Assembly: GCA_944326465.1 (NCBI GenBank)
Contig: CALVEB010000017.1
Location: forward strand, 1-41,186
DNA: 41,186 nucleotides
Direction: 5' to 3'
Origin: Candidatus Gastranaerophilales bacterium
Lineage (GTDB): Bacteria > Cyanobacteriota > Vampirovibrionia > Gastranaerophilales > Gastranaerophilaceae
The notes under the pieces were generated by a model. It was not told the DNA's origin. It ran no database searches and saw nothing but the letters and a program-made list of their open reading frames with translations. Shown one piece after another: positions 26,183-34,938 of the stretch; position 1 is the first letter of the stretch, and every line of letters begins with the position of its first letter. Made by a program: the position numbers and the translations under genes.

Positions 26183-26803
26183 TTAGTATCCGTTTACAAT
26201 CCACTCTCTCACACGGAATTTAGCGCCGAGATCTCCGGCAATTTTTTTACAGGAGTCAAGGTCAAGATGCTGCCCCTTGTAACCTTCAACAACTGTTGCA
26301 ACAACAGAAATACCTTCATTAGAACAGCATTTGATAAAACTTTTTACTTCATCGTAGGCATTTTCTATTTTAGGTTGTGAATATTCGTTATATTCTTCTT
26401 TTGTTGCGCCGTTCAGACTTACCGAAAATTCATCTACAAGACCTTTTAATTCCGGCACAACATTTCTTTTGTATACAAAATTTGCATGCCCGTTTGTGTT
26501 TACACGGATTTTTGTGTCCGGATATTTTGATTTAATATATTCTGCCAGAGCCTTAAGCTGTTCCAGTTTTAGCATCGGTTCGCCGTAACCGCAGAAGATA
26601 ACTTCTTTTGACGGAGTTTTTGCATAAATTTTTTCAAACTGCTCAATTAAATCCTGAATATCGTAATTTTCATTATCCAGCCACAACTCTTGTCCGCAGA
26701 CGTCATTTTTGTCGTTTCTCAGACAAAAAATACAATTATTTGTACATCTGTTAGTAAGGTTTACATATATTTTGTTGTCTAATGTATAAACTAAAATATT
26801 CAC
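26183..26803 (-). CDS. Radical SAM protein, TatD-linked type
   Basis: A 206-residue radical SAM enzyme. The cluster motif is C-X3-C-X2-C at Cys20, 24 and 27 (LTNRCTNNCIFCLRN), followed by the GGEP-like FCGYGEPML and VNTNGHANF. The small size and sequence resemble the TatD-family-associated radical SAM proteins, whose substrate is not known. No tatD is in the window. There is no SPASM or other auxiliary cluster domain. The start is GTG at 26803 with GAGG upstream. It sits between two lineage-type proteins (25762-26166, 16 bases away, and 26850-28532, 46 bases away). Confidence 0.85.
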   Translation of the reverse strand: MNILVYTLDNKIYVNLTNRCTNNCIFCLRNDKNDVCGQELWLDNENYDIQDLIEQFEKIYAKTPSKEVIFCGYGEPMLKLEQLKALAEYIKSKYPDTKIRVNTNGHANFVYKRNVVPELKGLVDEFSVSLNGATKEEYNEYSQPKIENAYDEVKSFIKCCSNEGISVVATVVEGYKGQHLDLDSCKKIAGDLGAKFRVREWIVNGY

Positions 26804-26849
26804 GGCTACCTCATCTATATTATCTCACAAGGAAATATATAATCAATAG

Positions 26850-28532
26850 TTATTTTGATTTTTTCTCAGCGGAATAGTCTGTAGTTCCCGGGAATGCGTT
26901 TTGACCGGTTGTAACTTTTGTAATCCAGTATTGAATTTTCGGAATAAGAGTTGACAGGAATGTTGCGGATATTGCAAAACCAATACCCCAGTTAATTGCG
27001 TTTTTAGCAAAGTTGATGCGTCTTGCTTTTTCTATTAATTCAGGAGTAATATTTTTACCTGCTTTTCTTGCTTTTTTTATAATCTCATTTACATAGTGGA
27101 ACATATCATCTTTCATGCTGTCAAGGTCGGATTGAGAAACATATTTGTAAGGATTTTTGTGTTTTCCGCCTGTTGCAACACCGTATATGCTGTCTAAAAA
27201 TTCCGGCATGTTCAAATAACCTTCTCTGAACACATCTTTTACCTGCGTTTTGGTTAAAATTCTTGTTTTACGCTCTATTGCCGGCTGTAATTTAGACATA
27301 CGCTTTGCAAGATCAGAGTAAGTTTCTATCTCTTCAGCCGTCAAGGTAGGCTCTTTACTGATATGTTCAAGGAATGTATCAAGGTTGATTACGCCGTTTT
27401 TGAATTTAGCATTCAAATCCGGTGTAATTTTATATACATTGTTATTGTTACCCAGAACTTTCAAACTAAAGTCATCAACTGACATGTTGTTACCGTTTTC
27501 TTTTAATACATCAAGCATAAGCTCAGAAACTTCTTTTGCTCCGACCGGATCAAGGCGTGTTTTACGTCCGTCTTCAAGTAAATTCAACCATCTGTTGATG
27601 TTCGGCATGTTGAACATATAGAAGTAAATTGATGTTAAATCCCTGAATAAAACTTCTGTACGTTCATGGTTGTTTCTTGCGCTGATTGCACGACCGCCGG
27701 CAATACCCACATCGGTTGAAAGCAGCTGATAAACAGTATCGTTTTCAAAGTGGTTTGCCACGCTCAACAATGTTGCAGGAGAAATTCCGGTGAATGAAAC
27801 TTTATCTTTTCCATCATTTGCTGCATCGGATATGAAAGTATCCATATTAACCGGTTTAAATGCTTTTTCATCCTGAACAGTATGTTTATCCTGCCGTTTA
27901 TCTTGTAAAATTCTGGTTATTTTTTGATTGATGCGCGGAACAACGAGCCCGACAAGCGCGTTCGCAAGAATTATACTTGAACCGATTTTTAAGGACTTGA
28001 ATATTGCGGCATGTTTTGGAGTAAGTTCCTGCAAGTATTTTCCGGCACGTTTTTGAATAATTTCTGCAGCTTTATCAGGATCATCAATTTTACCAATACG
28101 TTTTTTGATTTTATTCAGGCGTTTAAGCATTGCCTCATCGAAATTTGCAGCTATTTCTTCTTCTGACAATTCGCCTCTTGCTGCTGCTCTAATCAATTTT
28201 TCGTCATGAAGATAATTTGTTACAGGTTTTCTTATATCATCTTCCTTACCGTCAAAATTAGGAGTAAAAAGACGTAAAATCCATTTACCGATACAGTCAT
28301 TCATCTTATTAAATGCTTTTACACCGCAAAACCAGAAAAATGCCCCTACACTTTCTTCTGTCAATCTTTCTCTTGCTTCATCAAATCCTCCGCGTTTTGC
28401 GGCCTGTAAAGTTCTTCCGCCTGTTACAAAGCACTCTAAAAGTACAAGCGGACCAGTGCCGCCAATTTGTAATCCGCGTACAAATCGCTGTGGGTAACTG
28501 AAATTAGAAATTGTTCGGGGTCTTATTTCCAT
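26850..28532 (-). CDS. Large lineage-type membrane protein with internal SFTG motif
   Basis: A 560-residue protein with no family I can name. Hydrophobic segments lie near 26-38, 62-75, 184-199 and 512-535 (NWGIGFAISATFLSTLIPKI), suggesting a membrane protein with large soluble parts. The start MEIRPRTISNFSYPQRFVRG is a loose version of the leader seen elsewhere. A clear copy of the F-x-G motif is internal (KVSFTGIS, 245-251), followed by a well-structured helical region. Charged helices occupy 110-170 and 385-440. AGGT precedes the ATG at 28532. It is the probable first gene of a minus-strand set with the radical SAM gene, the small motif protein and acd. Confidence 0.7.
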   Translation of the reverse strand: MEIRPRTISNFSYPQRFVRGLQIGGTGPLVLLECFVTGGRTLQAAKRGGFDEARERLTEESVGAFFWFCGVKAFNKMNDCIGKWILRLFTPNFDGKEDDIRKPVTNYLHDEKLIRAAARGELSEEEIAANFDEAMLKRLNKIKKRIGKIDDPDKAAEIIQKRAGKYLQELTPKHAAIFKSLKIGSSIILANALVGLVVPRINQKITRILQDKRQDKHTVQDEKAFKPVNMDTFISDAANDGKDKVSFTGISPATLLSVANHFENDTVYQLLSTDVGIAGGRAISARNNHERTEVLFRDLTSIYFYMFNMPNINRWLNLLEDGRKTRLDPVGAKEVSELMLDVLKENGNNMSVDDFSLKVLGNNNNVYKITPDLNAKFKNGVINLDTFLEHISKEPTLTAEEIETYSDLAKRMSKLQPAIERKTRILTKTQVKDVFREGYLNMPEFLDSIYGVATGGKHKNPYKYVSQSDLDSMKDDMFHYVNEIIKKARKAGKNITPELIEKARRINFAKNAINWGIGFAISATFLSTLIPKIQYWITKVTTGQNAFPGTTDYSAEKKSK

Positions 28533-28551
28533 ATACCTAATCTTTTACTTC

Positions 28552-28561
28552 TGTTCGAACA
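28552..28561. promoter_or_regulatory. 10-bp palindrome TGTTCGAACA
   Basis: A perfect palindrome lies 20 bases upstream of the 26850-28532 start codon, in the 207-base divergent gap before 28740. It could be an operator. It has the half-site letters of SOS boxes but the wrong geometry, so no regulator is named. The rest of the gap holds only AT-rich sequence and the plus-strand promoter. Confidence 0.25.
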
Positions 28562-28707
28562 TTGCATTTAATAACCGTAAATTATTTTTTTTGCTTTTTT
28601 GAACAATGTATATTAATAATTCGTTACAACTATAGTGTACAACAAACACCAATTAAGAAATGTAAAATTGTAACATTATAAAGACAAAATTTTTTATGTT
28701 TTGTTTT

Positions 28708-28716
28708 TGCTATAAT
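28708..28716 (+). promoter_or_regulatory. Extended -10 promoter of the 28740 gene
   Basis: TGC followed directly by consensus TATAAT (28711-28716), 23 bases before the ATG. The -35 region is only T-rich, as is usual for extended -10 promoters. Confidence 0.55.
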
Positions 28717-28739
28717 ATGTGTGAAAGGTTAAGAAGAAA

Positions 28740-29642
28740 ATGACAGTGAGTGCCATAAATATCAATAACAATCCAGGTAGAAAGTTTGCTGAGTTTAAAA
28801 CATCCCCTCATACCCCGCAGGCATTCAAACAAGGAGTACCTGAAAGCAAAAAAGAAAAACAGTGTTCAACAACCGGTGTTTTTTTAACTACTGTCCTCGG
28901 AGTTGGAACTGCTTTGGCCTTAATATCCAAAAAGCAGGGATTTTCTCTCAATCCGCAAAAAATATTCAATACAAAAGTAAAAGACTGGGCGCTGGTCAGA
29001 ATTTTTAATAAAAAACATCCTGAGGCGAAAGTCCTCGAATTTGAAGAACCCGAAATTCTTACAATGGCAGCAGGTTCTGTTGCCGGCGGATTAGTTGGCG
29101 GCGCTTTATTTGATGATAAAAAGTATTTTAAATCAAAAGCAAGAGAAGCTGTAAATCAGATGCTCGGAAACGTAATTATTCCGGTAGCGTTTGTCGGCGG
29201 AACATCAAGAATTTACGATAAATATAAAGAAACAATCCTTTCTTTTGTCCCGCAAATCAAGTATTCTAAGGATAACAAAATTCTTAAAAGTCTTTCCGGA
29301 CGCTTGAAATCGGAAAATATCAGCAAATTAGATAACGGACTCAATACCGCGGTTAAATACACAAACAAATTTCTGAAAGTTATTCCGCCAAGTGCTCTGA
29401 CCATTGTTGCACTCGGGGCAGGAATTTTAACAGGTAACAAAGTTTCTAACTTTATTAACGAAAAAGTTTTCCACAAAAAAGTAGAACGGAAAATTCACAG
29501 TACAGACTTTGCGCCGCACGTTGATGATTTGAGTATGGCAATATCACTTATGGCTGATAAATCGGCTGTATCCAGTGTGATTTCGCGTACAATACCTGCA
29601 TTTTTATGTGTTCCCGGAATAGAAACAGGAACTCACAGGTAG
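28740..29642 (+). CDS. Lineage-type multi-helix membrane protein
   Basis: A 300-residue protein of unknown family. The start MTVSAININNNPGRKFAEFK resembles the recurrent leader in its first nine residues but has no strict F-x-G. Hydrophobic segments lie near 43-62 (TTGVFLTTVLGVGTALALIS), 107-125, 140-155, 220-237 and 283-297, separated by basic loops. The middle segment, with KLDNGLNTAVKYTNKFLKVI before a hydrophobic helix, is arranged like that of the 34939-35754 protein, so the two may be distant paralogues. GAAAGG and AAGAAG precede the ATG. It ends at a convergent terminator. Confidence 0.7.
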   Translation: MTVSAININNNPGRKFAEFKTSPHTPQAFKQGVPESKKEKQCSTTGVFLTTVLGVGTALALISKKQGFSLNPQKIFNTKVKDWALVRIFNKKHPEAKVLEFEEPEILTMAAGSVAGGLVGGALFDDKKYFKSKAREAVNQMLGNVIIPVAFVGGTSRIYDKYKETILSFVPQIKYSKDNKILKSLSGRLKSENISKLDNGLNTAVKYTNKFLKVIPPSALTIVALGAGILTGNKVSNFINEKVFHKKVERKIHSTDFAPHVDDLSMAISLMADKSAVSSVISRTIPAFLCVPGIETGTHR

Positions 29643-29702
29643 CCGTTTGAGATGCGGTAAATGCCGGTATGATATACCATATATAGCACTATAAAAGATA
29701 AT

Positions 29703-29725
29703 AAAAAGGCCCTCGTCGGGCCTTT
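29703..29725. terminator. Bidirectional intrinsic terminator
   Basis: An 8-bp GC-rich stem (29705-29712 with 29718-29725, loop TCGTC) separates the convergent genes 28740-29642 and 29773-30060. The T-run is better on the minus strand (29707-29703). Confidence 0.85.
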
Positions 29726-29772
29726 CTATCTAATATAGACAATGAAAAATTGTTTTTTGATTTATCGGAATA

Positions 29773-30060
29773 TTAGAAGTGCATATCAAAGCTTGGCGGC
29801 ATTCCGTTCATTTTTTCGTCTTCCATACGCATTGCAGAACCTATTGTAAAGCTTTCTGCAAATAGTTTGTTTATCTGGAAGTTGATATCACCGTTGAATA
29901 CCTGTTCATTTTCTTCCAAAAATTTAAATAACGGATCCGCCGGTGATTTAGCCAGATTACCTAATGTTTCTCCGGCCAGTTTCAGAGTGCGTTCCGGAAC
30001 TTTTACGTTCATCCCGAAAGGTTTATATGGGCGATTAAATGATGCACCTGCTTCTGTCAT
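29773..30060 (-). CDS. Small hypothetical protein, 95 residues
   Basis: An unassigned soluble protein (MTEAGASFNRPYKPFGMNVK at the start). A short leader containing KPFG is followed by helices (ERTLKLAGETLGNLAKSPAD, FKFLEENEQVF, INKLFAESFTIGSAM) and a methionine-rich C-terminus (MRMEDEKMNGMPPSFDMHF). No signal peptide or membrane helix is seen. The ribosome site is weak (GGA at 12 bases). Codon use matches its neighbours and it has its own terminator, which supports a real gene. Confidence 0.65.
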   Translation of the reverse strand: MTEAGASFNRPYKPFGMNVKVPERTLKLAGETLGNLAKSPADPLFKFLEENEQVFNGDINFQINKLFAESFTIGSAMRMEDEKMNGMPPSFDMHF

Positions 30061-30160
30061 ATCCGTTTAATTCCTTATTGACTAATTACATTTATCTATT
30101 CGGCATTGTTTTGTAAAAAGTTTAGGAATTGAACAGATATTTTTACAATTGTTAATAATT

Positions 30161-31543
30161 TTATTTAAAAGCTTTCATATCTATACGTCTGCCGCTCTCC
30201 TGTTCATAAGTCTTTACCATTTTAAAGAACACATTTTTAGGCAGATTATTTCTTTTTACTTCATTCCATATCTCAACAAAATATTTCTGTTGAGAAGAAG
30301 GTCTAAACGGCAATATAAATGTTTTCATCGGCTCACTTGAACGGTTGTTATTATCACGTCCACAGGCGAGCGCATAGTTATATAATTCATTCGGACCATG
30401 GTCAGATTTTGGATGCATGTGCTCAATTGTGGCAAGTGAAGGTCTTAACATATTAAAACCTATTGCATCAGACGCGGCATTTTCGTGTTTGGTGATAAAT
30501 GAATTTACACTTGTTTGGGAATTAGGCAGGCGTTTTACTATATTGTCAATTCTTGCACGGAGAGTAGTATCCGGCATGCCTTCAAGCACTTCATTAAGGT
30601 CATATCTGAATGCTTTGTTACTGAATTTTATCTTAACCGGTTTTCTGTCAATTGTATCAATTGCAGTAGAGCAGAAATTCAGAATATCTTTTCTGTTCAT
30701 AATTTCTGCATAGCGGGCTATTTGGTTAATCAGCAGCTTTTGCAGGTATGTTTTTGAAATCTGGCTTTTATCGTAATCACGGGTTTCTGTCATCGTAAGG
30801 ATTTTTGATACAAACTTGTCGTTCAGCGGTGTATCTGCATTTTTAAATATCGGATGCGTAAGAGGTTCTGTTAATTTTACAATTCTTGCTGCAAGGTAAT
30901 CGTCTTTGAGAGTATCGCTTACACGGCGGATTTTGTAAGAAAACTCTTTTCCGCTGAATTCATCCGGAATATATTCTTTTTCTTCGAGCCTGTAGCGGGA
31001 AATTGTCATTAGTTTTTTGTATTTTGTTTTCCAGCCGCGCGGAAGTATGTCTGCAAGGGCTGATAATTCTTTTAAAATCGGTTTTTGTTCCTTTAACAGT
31101 TCTTTATTTGCTTCAGGATAGAGTCTTTTTATGGCTTCTGACAGTCTTATATTAGGTGAATCAAATGCCATTATTGTAATTTTTTTCAAAGCTTCTTTTT
31201 CTGTCGGATGAAGATATTCAAGATAGGCGAGCATTTCCTGTGCAAAATTCTTTATGGGCCCTGAAAACACTCCGTTGCTCTTTAGCCGGCCGATAACTTT
31301 ACCCCCTAACATCGGTCTGCCGCAATATATACAGTGGACCGGTCTATAATTAACAAGATTCCGGAAATCTCCTGCTGATTTTATTCCGGTAAAAGCAGGA
31401 ACATTTTTGATAAAAACATCTCCCGAAGTTGCTGCGTTATTTACAGGCAGCCTGTAAGCCGCATAATCATTACGATTATACTCAATTTTGCTTTGCGCAG
31501 TATTCTTAAATATATTGAATCCTGTTATCCCTAAAACTTTCAT
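30161..31543 (-). CDS. F-x-G motif protein with split HNH-nuclease-like zinc module
   Basis: A 460-residue protein with no overall family match known to me. The start MKVLGITGFNIFKN is of the recurrent type, and a clear F-x-G occurs later (NVPAFTGIK, 47-55). A zinc-knuckle CIYCGRP (71-77) follows. About 300 residues later comes EHMHPKSDHGPNELYNYALA (374-393) plus CGRDNNN. Together these look like the C-X2-C and H-N-N parts of an HNH endonuclease with a large helical insertion between them. If folded together, it could cut DNA or RNA. An ATG two codons upstream is also possible (AGGAG 4 bases away versus 10); the motif alignment favours 31543. A terminator separates it from tsaB. Confidence 0.7.
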   Translation of the reverse strand: MKVLGITGFNIFKNTAQSKIEYNRNDYAAYRLPVNNAATSGDVFIKNVPAFTGIKSAGDFRNLVNYRPVHCIYCGRPMLGGKVIGRLKSNGVFSGPIKNFAQEMLAYLEYLHPTEKEALKKITIMAFDSPNIRLSEAIKRLYPEANKELLKEQKPILKELSALADILPRGWKTKYKKLMTISRYRLEEKEYIPDEFSGKEFSYKIRRVSDTLKDDYLAARIVKLTEPLTHPIFKNADTPLNDKFVSKILTMTETRDYDKSQISKTYLQKLLINQIARYAEIMNRKDILNFCSTAIDTIDRKPVKIKFSNKAFRYDLNEVLEGMPDTTLRARIDNIVKRLPNSQTSVNSFITKHENAASDAIGFNMLRPSLATIEHMHPKSDHGPNELYNYALACGRDNNNRSSEPMKTFILPFRPSSQQKYFVEIWNEVKRNNLPKNVFFKMVKTYEQESGRRIDMKAFK

Positions 31544-31563
31544 ATACATATAACTCCTATAAT

Positions 31564-31603
31564 AAAAAATTTTGCCGGTATATTAAGAAACATTACCGGC
31601 AAA
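31564..31603 (-). terminator. Intrinsic terminator after tsaB
   Basis: A 10-bp stem (31571-31580 with 31594-31603, 13-base loop) is followed on the minus strand by A and six T (31569-31564), 9 bases past the tsaB stop. It closes the yebC-GGDEF-tsaE-tsaB cluster and lies upstream of the HNH-like gene. Confidence 0.85.
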
Positions 31604-31611
31604 CTCAAATT

Positions 31612-32223
31612 TTAACCCATAGGCGGCGGCTGAATATAGAGCGGAAGCAATTCTCCCCAGTTGCCTGATGAATTTTTGATTTTTTCTTCACCAAGCGCCG
31701 CAAGTATTTCGCCGAGCGGATAATTCCCCTGCTGATAAGATTTTCCGCCAAGGAGCGGCTGTAATTTGTCATCCGTTATAACTTCATATTTACCGGACTT
31801 TGCCAGTTTTTCAACCTCATCAAGCTCAACGGCTCCTTTTATTTCATTATCAACCCGTAAATATGCTTTATTTTTCCGTGCATCCAGTGCTACCAGCGGA
31901 TTTTTTTCAGCAAGTTTTGATAATATTTCAAGTGATGATACCCCTATTGTTTTGCAGTTTAGCTGTTGAGCCAGAACACGCGCAACAGTCGTGCAGGCTC
32001 TTATTCCCGTAAAACTTCCGGGGCCGATATTTATTGCTATTAAATCTATATCAGCAGGCATGATATTATTTTTGCTCAATATTTCCTGTAATGTTGATAT
32101 TAAAAAGGCAGAATGATATTTTGTACCTGAATTTTCAACAACTTCTGAGGCTAAAATTTGGTCGTCCTGTTTTAAAACCACATACATTTTGTCTAAACAT
32201 GTATCAAATGCTAAAATAATCAA
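31612..32223 (-). CDS. tsaB: tRNA threonylcarbamoyladenosine biosynthesis protein TsaB
   Basis: A 203-residue ASKHA-fold protein that partners TsaD and TsaE in placing t6A at A37 of ANN-decoding tRNAs. The signature is present: ILAFDTCLDKMYVVL at the N-terminus, the YHSAFLI segment and INIGPGSFTGIRACTTVAR. It is somewhat shorter than E. coli TsaB (about 230), with a C-terminal ending QPPPMG. It overlaps tsaE by 4 bases (ATGA). TsaD is not in the window. Confidence 0.92.
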   Translation of the reverse strand: MIILAFDTCLDKMYVVLKQDDQILASEVVENSGTKYHSAFLISTLQEILSKNNIMPADIDLIAINIGPGSFTGIRACTTVARVLAQQLNCKTIGVSSLEILSKLAEKNPLVALDARKNKAYLRVDNEIKGAVELDEVEKLAKSGKYEVITDDKLQPLLGGKSYQQGNYPLGEILAALGEEKIKNSSGNWGELLPLYIQPPPMG

Positions 32224-32684
32224 TTTTTTAACCCTTCTTCTATTTTTTTTGATTTTGCGCCGACGCCTTCAAATTCATATATTCTGGAATCGTCATCAGA
32301 ATATGTTACATTAATTTTCAGGTGGTCAAAAGGTATTTCATCCTGCGAAAATTCAGCCCATTCAACAAAAGTTAACTGACGGCCTTCTGAATATTCGCGT
32401 AATTCATCCAAAATTGTACTAACACCTTCATTTTCAAGCCTGTATAGATCAAAATGATAAACAGGCAGTTTGCCGCTGTGATATTCATTTAAAATCACAA
32501 AACTCGGGCTTGTGACTTTTTCTTTAACGTCTAATGCATCAGCCGCAAGCTTTACAAACGCGGTTTTTCCGGCGCCTATTTCTCCGTAAAGGCTTACGAA
32601 GCAGCCGTTGTCTATGAGTTTGGCAAACCTTTGCGCAAGAATTTTTGTGTCATCTAATGTTTTACATGTTATTTTGTATGTCAT
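32220..32684 (-). CDS. tsaE: tRNA threonylcarbamoyladenosine biosynthesis ATPase TsaE
   Basis: A 154-residue P-loop ATPase that resets the TsaBD complex during t6A synthesis. Walker A GEIGAGKT is followed by TSPSFVILNEY, HFDLYRLEN and the FVEWAEF motif typical of TsaE. Length is normal. AAGG lies upstream of the ATG, inside the end of the diguanylate cyclase gene, which it overlaps by 23 bases. It overlaps tsaB by 4 bases. Confidence 0.94.
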   Translation of the reverse strand: MTYKITCKTLDDTKILAQRFAKLIDNGCFVSLYGEIGAGKTAFVKLAADALDVKEKVTSPSFVILNEYHSGKLPVYHFDLYRLENEGVSTILDELREYSEGRQLTFVEWAEFSQDEIPFDHLKINVTYSDDDSRIYEFEGVGAKSKKIEEGLKN

Positions 32685-34038
32685 AAATCACTACCTTGTT
32701 TCGTCCGCCGGTTTTGGCTTCATACAGCGCCTTATCGGCTTTTTGGATTAATTCGGTTTCGTCTTCTCCGGATTGGAGCTGGTGGACGCCTGAACTAATT
32801 GTAACACTAATATATTTTTCAGGAGAATCAGGTACAACTTTAGATATATCAATATGTTTTAACTCAACAGCCATCCTGAGTCTTTCTGCTACCATCTGCG
32901 CGTCTGAAAGTGTTGTGTAAGGCAGAAGGATAGTAAATTCTTCCCCGCCGTAGCGCCCTGCAATATCGTAGTCACGAAGCTGGGATTTGATAATATGTGC
33001 AACTGTTTTCAATACTATATCCCCGACCGCGTGCCCGTATGTATCGTTTACCTTTTTGAAAAAATCAATATCGATCATTATAGCACACAGCGGTTTGTTT
33101 TTACGGTTTGCTCCGGAGACCTCCTGTCTTGTTCGTTCTTCAAGCTGGCGTCTGTTATAAAAACCTGTAAGAGCATCAAGTGTTGCGTGTTTAAGGATTT
33201 CTGCATAGACGTTAGCCCTGTCTATTGTTGTAGCAGCCTGATTGGTAAGCTGTTCTATATATTCAACCTCTTTTTCATTAAGCCGGCCATCCGTACTTTT
33301 GGCTACAACGCAGCCAATTAATTTGCCTTCTGTCACAAGAGGGAAAAGTCCGATTTTTTTGTCTGCTGTCATTACGCAGTCAGAATTAGGCGTCAAAACA
33401 CTTAATAACCCGAATATTTTTTCATCTTTGCAGGCTCCAGGCCAAACAAGTTTGTAAGTCCCGTTTTCTGCACGAATGAATATATATATAAGATGATTTG
33501 AAACAAATTTATCAATCATTTCTCCGATAAGCGGGATGATGTAGTTAAGTTCATACTGGGTTTCTATAATTTTTGCAATATTTTTCATTGAATCGTGAAA
33601 ATCAATATTTTTCTGCATTTTTTCTGACAGAATTACATTTTGAATTTTCAAAGAGATTATGTATATTGCTAAATCAAGAAAATTAATTAAATTTTCAGTA
33701 TCAATAAACCCGACATCCATTTTTAACATGCCGATAAGTTTTGAGCCTCTATGCAGCCCGTAATACAGAAAATTATTTTCTTCAATGTAATTTTTATAAC
33801 ACAATGTTTCAAAATAGCTGTATAGTTGTCCTGTTGTGGATTTATCGCATATTTCCTCTATATAAAGCCAATTTTTGGCAAAATCACGCAAACTTCTTGT
33901 TGTATCGTCAAACACGTAAATATCCAGCGAAGAAATACCGAAATTCTGTTCAAAATATTCTAACAATACATTTACAATATCCTTTGCATTAAAAGTATTG
34001 CTGAGTACCTGTGATAATTGTTTAATATTGTCTAACAT
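32662..34038 (-). CDS. GAF-like sensor diguanylate cyclase (GGDEF)
   Basis: A 458-residue soluble protein. Two GAF-like regions (about 10-130 and 155-275) precede a C-terminal GGDEF domain (about 285-455). The active-site motif GGEEF is intact. DIDFFKKVNDTYGH gives the metal and substrate contacts, and RDYD five residues before GGEEF is the inhibitory I-site. It should therefore make c-di-GMP with product feedback. No membrane segment is present. It overlaps yebC by one base (TAATG) and tsaE by 23, so it is translated within a housekeeping cluster, an uncommon place for a signalling enzyme. No EAL or PilZ gene is in the window. Confidence 0.92.
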   Translation of the reverse strand: MLDNIKQLSQVLSNTFNAKDIVNVLLEYFEQNFGISSLDIYVFDDTTRSLRDFAKNWLYIEEICDKSTTGQLYSYFETLCYKNYIEENNFLYYGLHRGSKLIGMLKMDVGFIDTENLINFLDLAIYIISLKIQNVILSEKMQKNIDFHDSMKNIAKIIETQYELNYIIPLIGEMIDKFVSNHLIYIFIRAENGTYKLVWPGACKDEKIFGLLSVLTPNSDCVMTADKKIGLFPLVTEGKLIGCVVAKSTDGRLNEKEVEYIEQLTNQAATTIDRANVYAEILKHATLDALTGFYNRRQLEERTRQEVSGANRKNKPLCAIMIDIDFFKKVNDTYGHAVGDIVLKTVAHIIKSQLRDYDIAGRYGGEEFTILLPYTTLSDAQMVAERLRMAVELKHIDISKVVPDSPEKYISVTISSGVHQLQSGEDETELIQKADKALYEAKTGGRNKVVIYDIQNNM

Positions 34039-34787
34039 TATGCCTCAAGTTTTTGTAAGATTTCATCAGAAATATCAAAGTTTGCGTAGACATTTTGAAC
34101 ATCGTCATGTTCTTCAAGTTTGTCCAGAAGTTTCATTATTTGTGACGCTGTATTTTCATCGGTAACTTCTACCGTATTTTGCGGAATACGCGTTAGTTCA
34201 GCGGTTGTGCTTTTGAAACCTTCCTGTTCTAATCCTTCAACTACTTTCTGGAAGTTTTCAACAGAGGTTAATACTTTGTATTCTTCATCTTCTTCAATAA
34301 TATCGTCAGCATCAAGGTTAATAGCTGCTTCAAAGAGTTTTTCATAGTCAACGGATTTGTCAAAAGATATTGCACCTTTTTGATCAAACATCCAGCCGAC
34401 ACAGCCGGTTGCGCCTAAACTTCCGTTATATTTTGTGAAGTAACTTCTTATATCGCCTGCCGTACGGTTTCTGTTGTCAGTCATAGCTTCTACAACAACC
34501 GCAACTCCGCCTGCTGCATAACCTTCATAAATCAATTCTTCGTAATTTTCACTTGCGCCTGAGCCTGCTCCTTTTTCTATTGCACGTTTAATATTATCAT
34601 TCGGGAGTCCTGCAGCTTTAGCTTTTTCTATTGCTGTTCTCAGTCTGAAATTACCGGCAGGATCAGGCCCGCCCAGTCGTGCTGCAACAATTAATTCTCT
34701 TGAATATTTCTGAAATACAACTGCTCGTTGTGAATCTACTTTAGCTTTTTTATGTTTAATGGTTGACCACTTTGAGTGTCCTGACAT
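34038..34787 (-). CDS. yebC: YebC/PmpR-family protein
   Basis: A 249-residue conserved protein. SGHSKWSTIKHKKAKVDSQR at the N-terminus, GGPDPAGNFRLRTAIEKAKA and GGVAVVVEAMTDNRNRT are family hallmarks. Family members have been described as transcription regulators and as ribosome-associated factors that relieve stalling at proline stretches. It has AAGGAG before the ATG and an extended -10 promoter. As first gene of yebC-GGDEF-tsaE-tsaB, its translational role fits the tRNA-modification genes downstream. Confidence 0.95.
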   Translation of the reverse strand: MSGHSKWSTIKHKKAKVDSQRAVVFQKYSRELIVAARLGGPDPAGNFRLRTAIEKAKAAGLPNDNIKRAIEKGAGSGASENYEELIYEGYAAGGVAVVVEAMTDNRNRTAGDIRSYFTKYNGSLGATGCVGWMFDQKGAISFDKSVDYEKLFEAAINLDADDIIEEDEEYKVLTSVENFQKVVEGLEQEGFKSTTAELTRIPQNTVEVTDENTASQIMKLLDKLEEHDDVQNVYANFDISDEILQKLEA

Positions 34788-34821
34788 GTTTTTCTCCTTA
34801 TTAATCTGCTGTTCTGATATT

Positions 34822-34830
34822 AGTATAACA
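34822..34830 (-). promoter_or_regulatory. Extended -10 promoter of yebC cluster
   Basis: On the minus strand TGT is followed directly by TATACT (34827-34822), about 35 bases upstream of the yebC ATG. No convincing -35 is seen. Confidence 0.55.
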
Positions 34831-34879
34831 TGAAAAGATGCTTTTAATTGAAAAATTTAGTTTTTATGCTGTATATGAG

Positions 34880-34917
34880 AAAAACCTTCACAATAATAAG
34901 TTTTTGTGAAGGTTTTT
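34880..34917 (-). terminator. Intrinsic terminator after the 34939 gene
   Basis: A perfect 14-bp stem (34880-34893 with 34904-34917, 10-base loop) whose outer pairs are A/T runs gives a T-run on both strands. It lies 22 bases past the stop of the minus-strand gene and upstream of the yebC promoter. Confidence 0.85.
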
Positions 34918-34938
34918 AAAATTATATTTTACAGCTGT

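Noticed and set aside
28552-28561. LexA/SOS box
   Set aside because: The palindrome TGTTCGAACA has GTTC and GAAC halves joined directly and in inverted order relative to the Gram-positive SOS box; no SOS gene adjoins.
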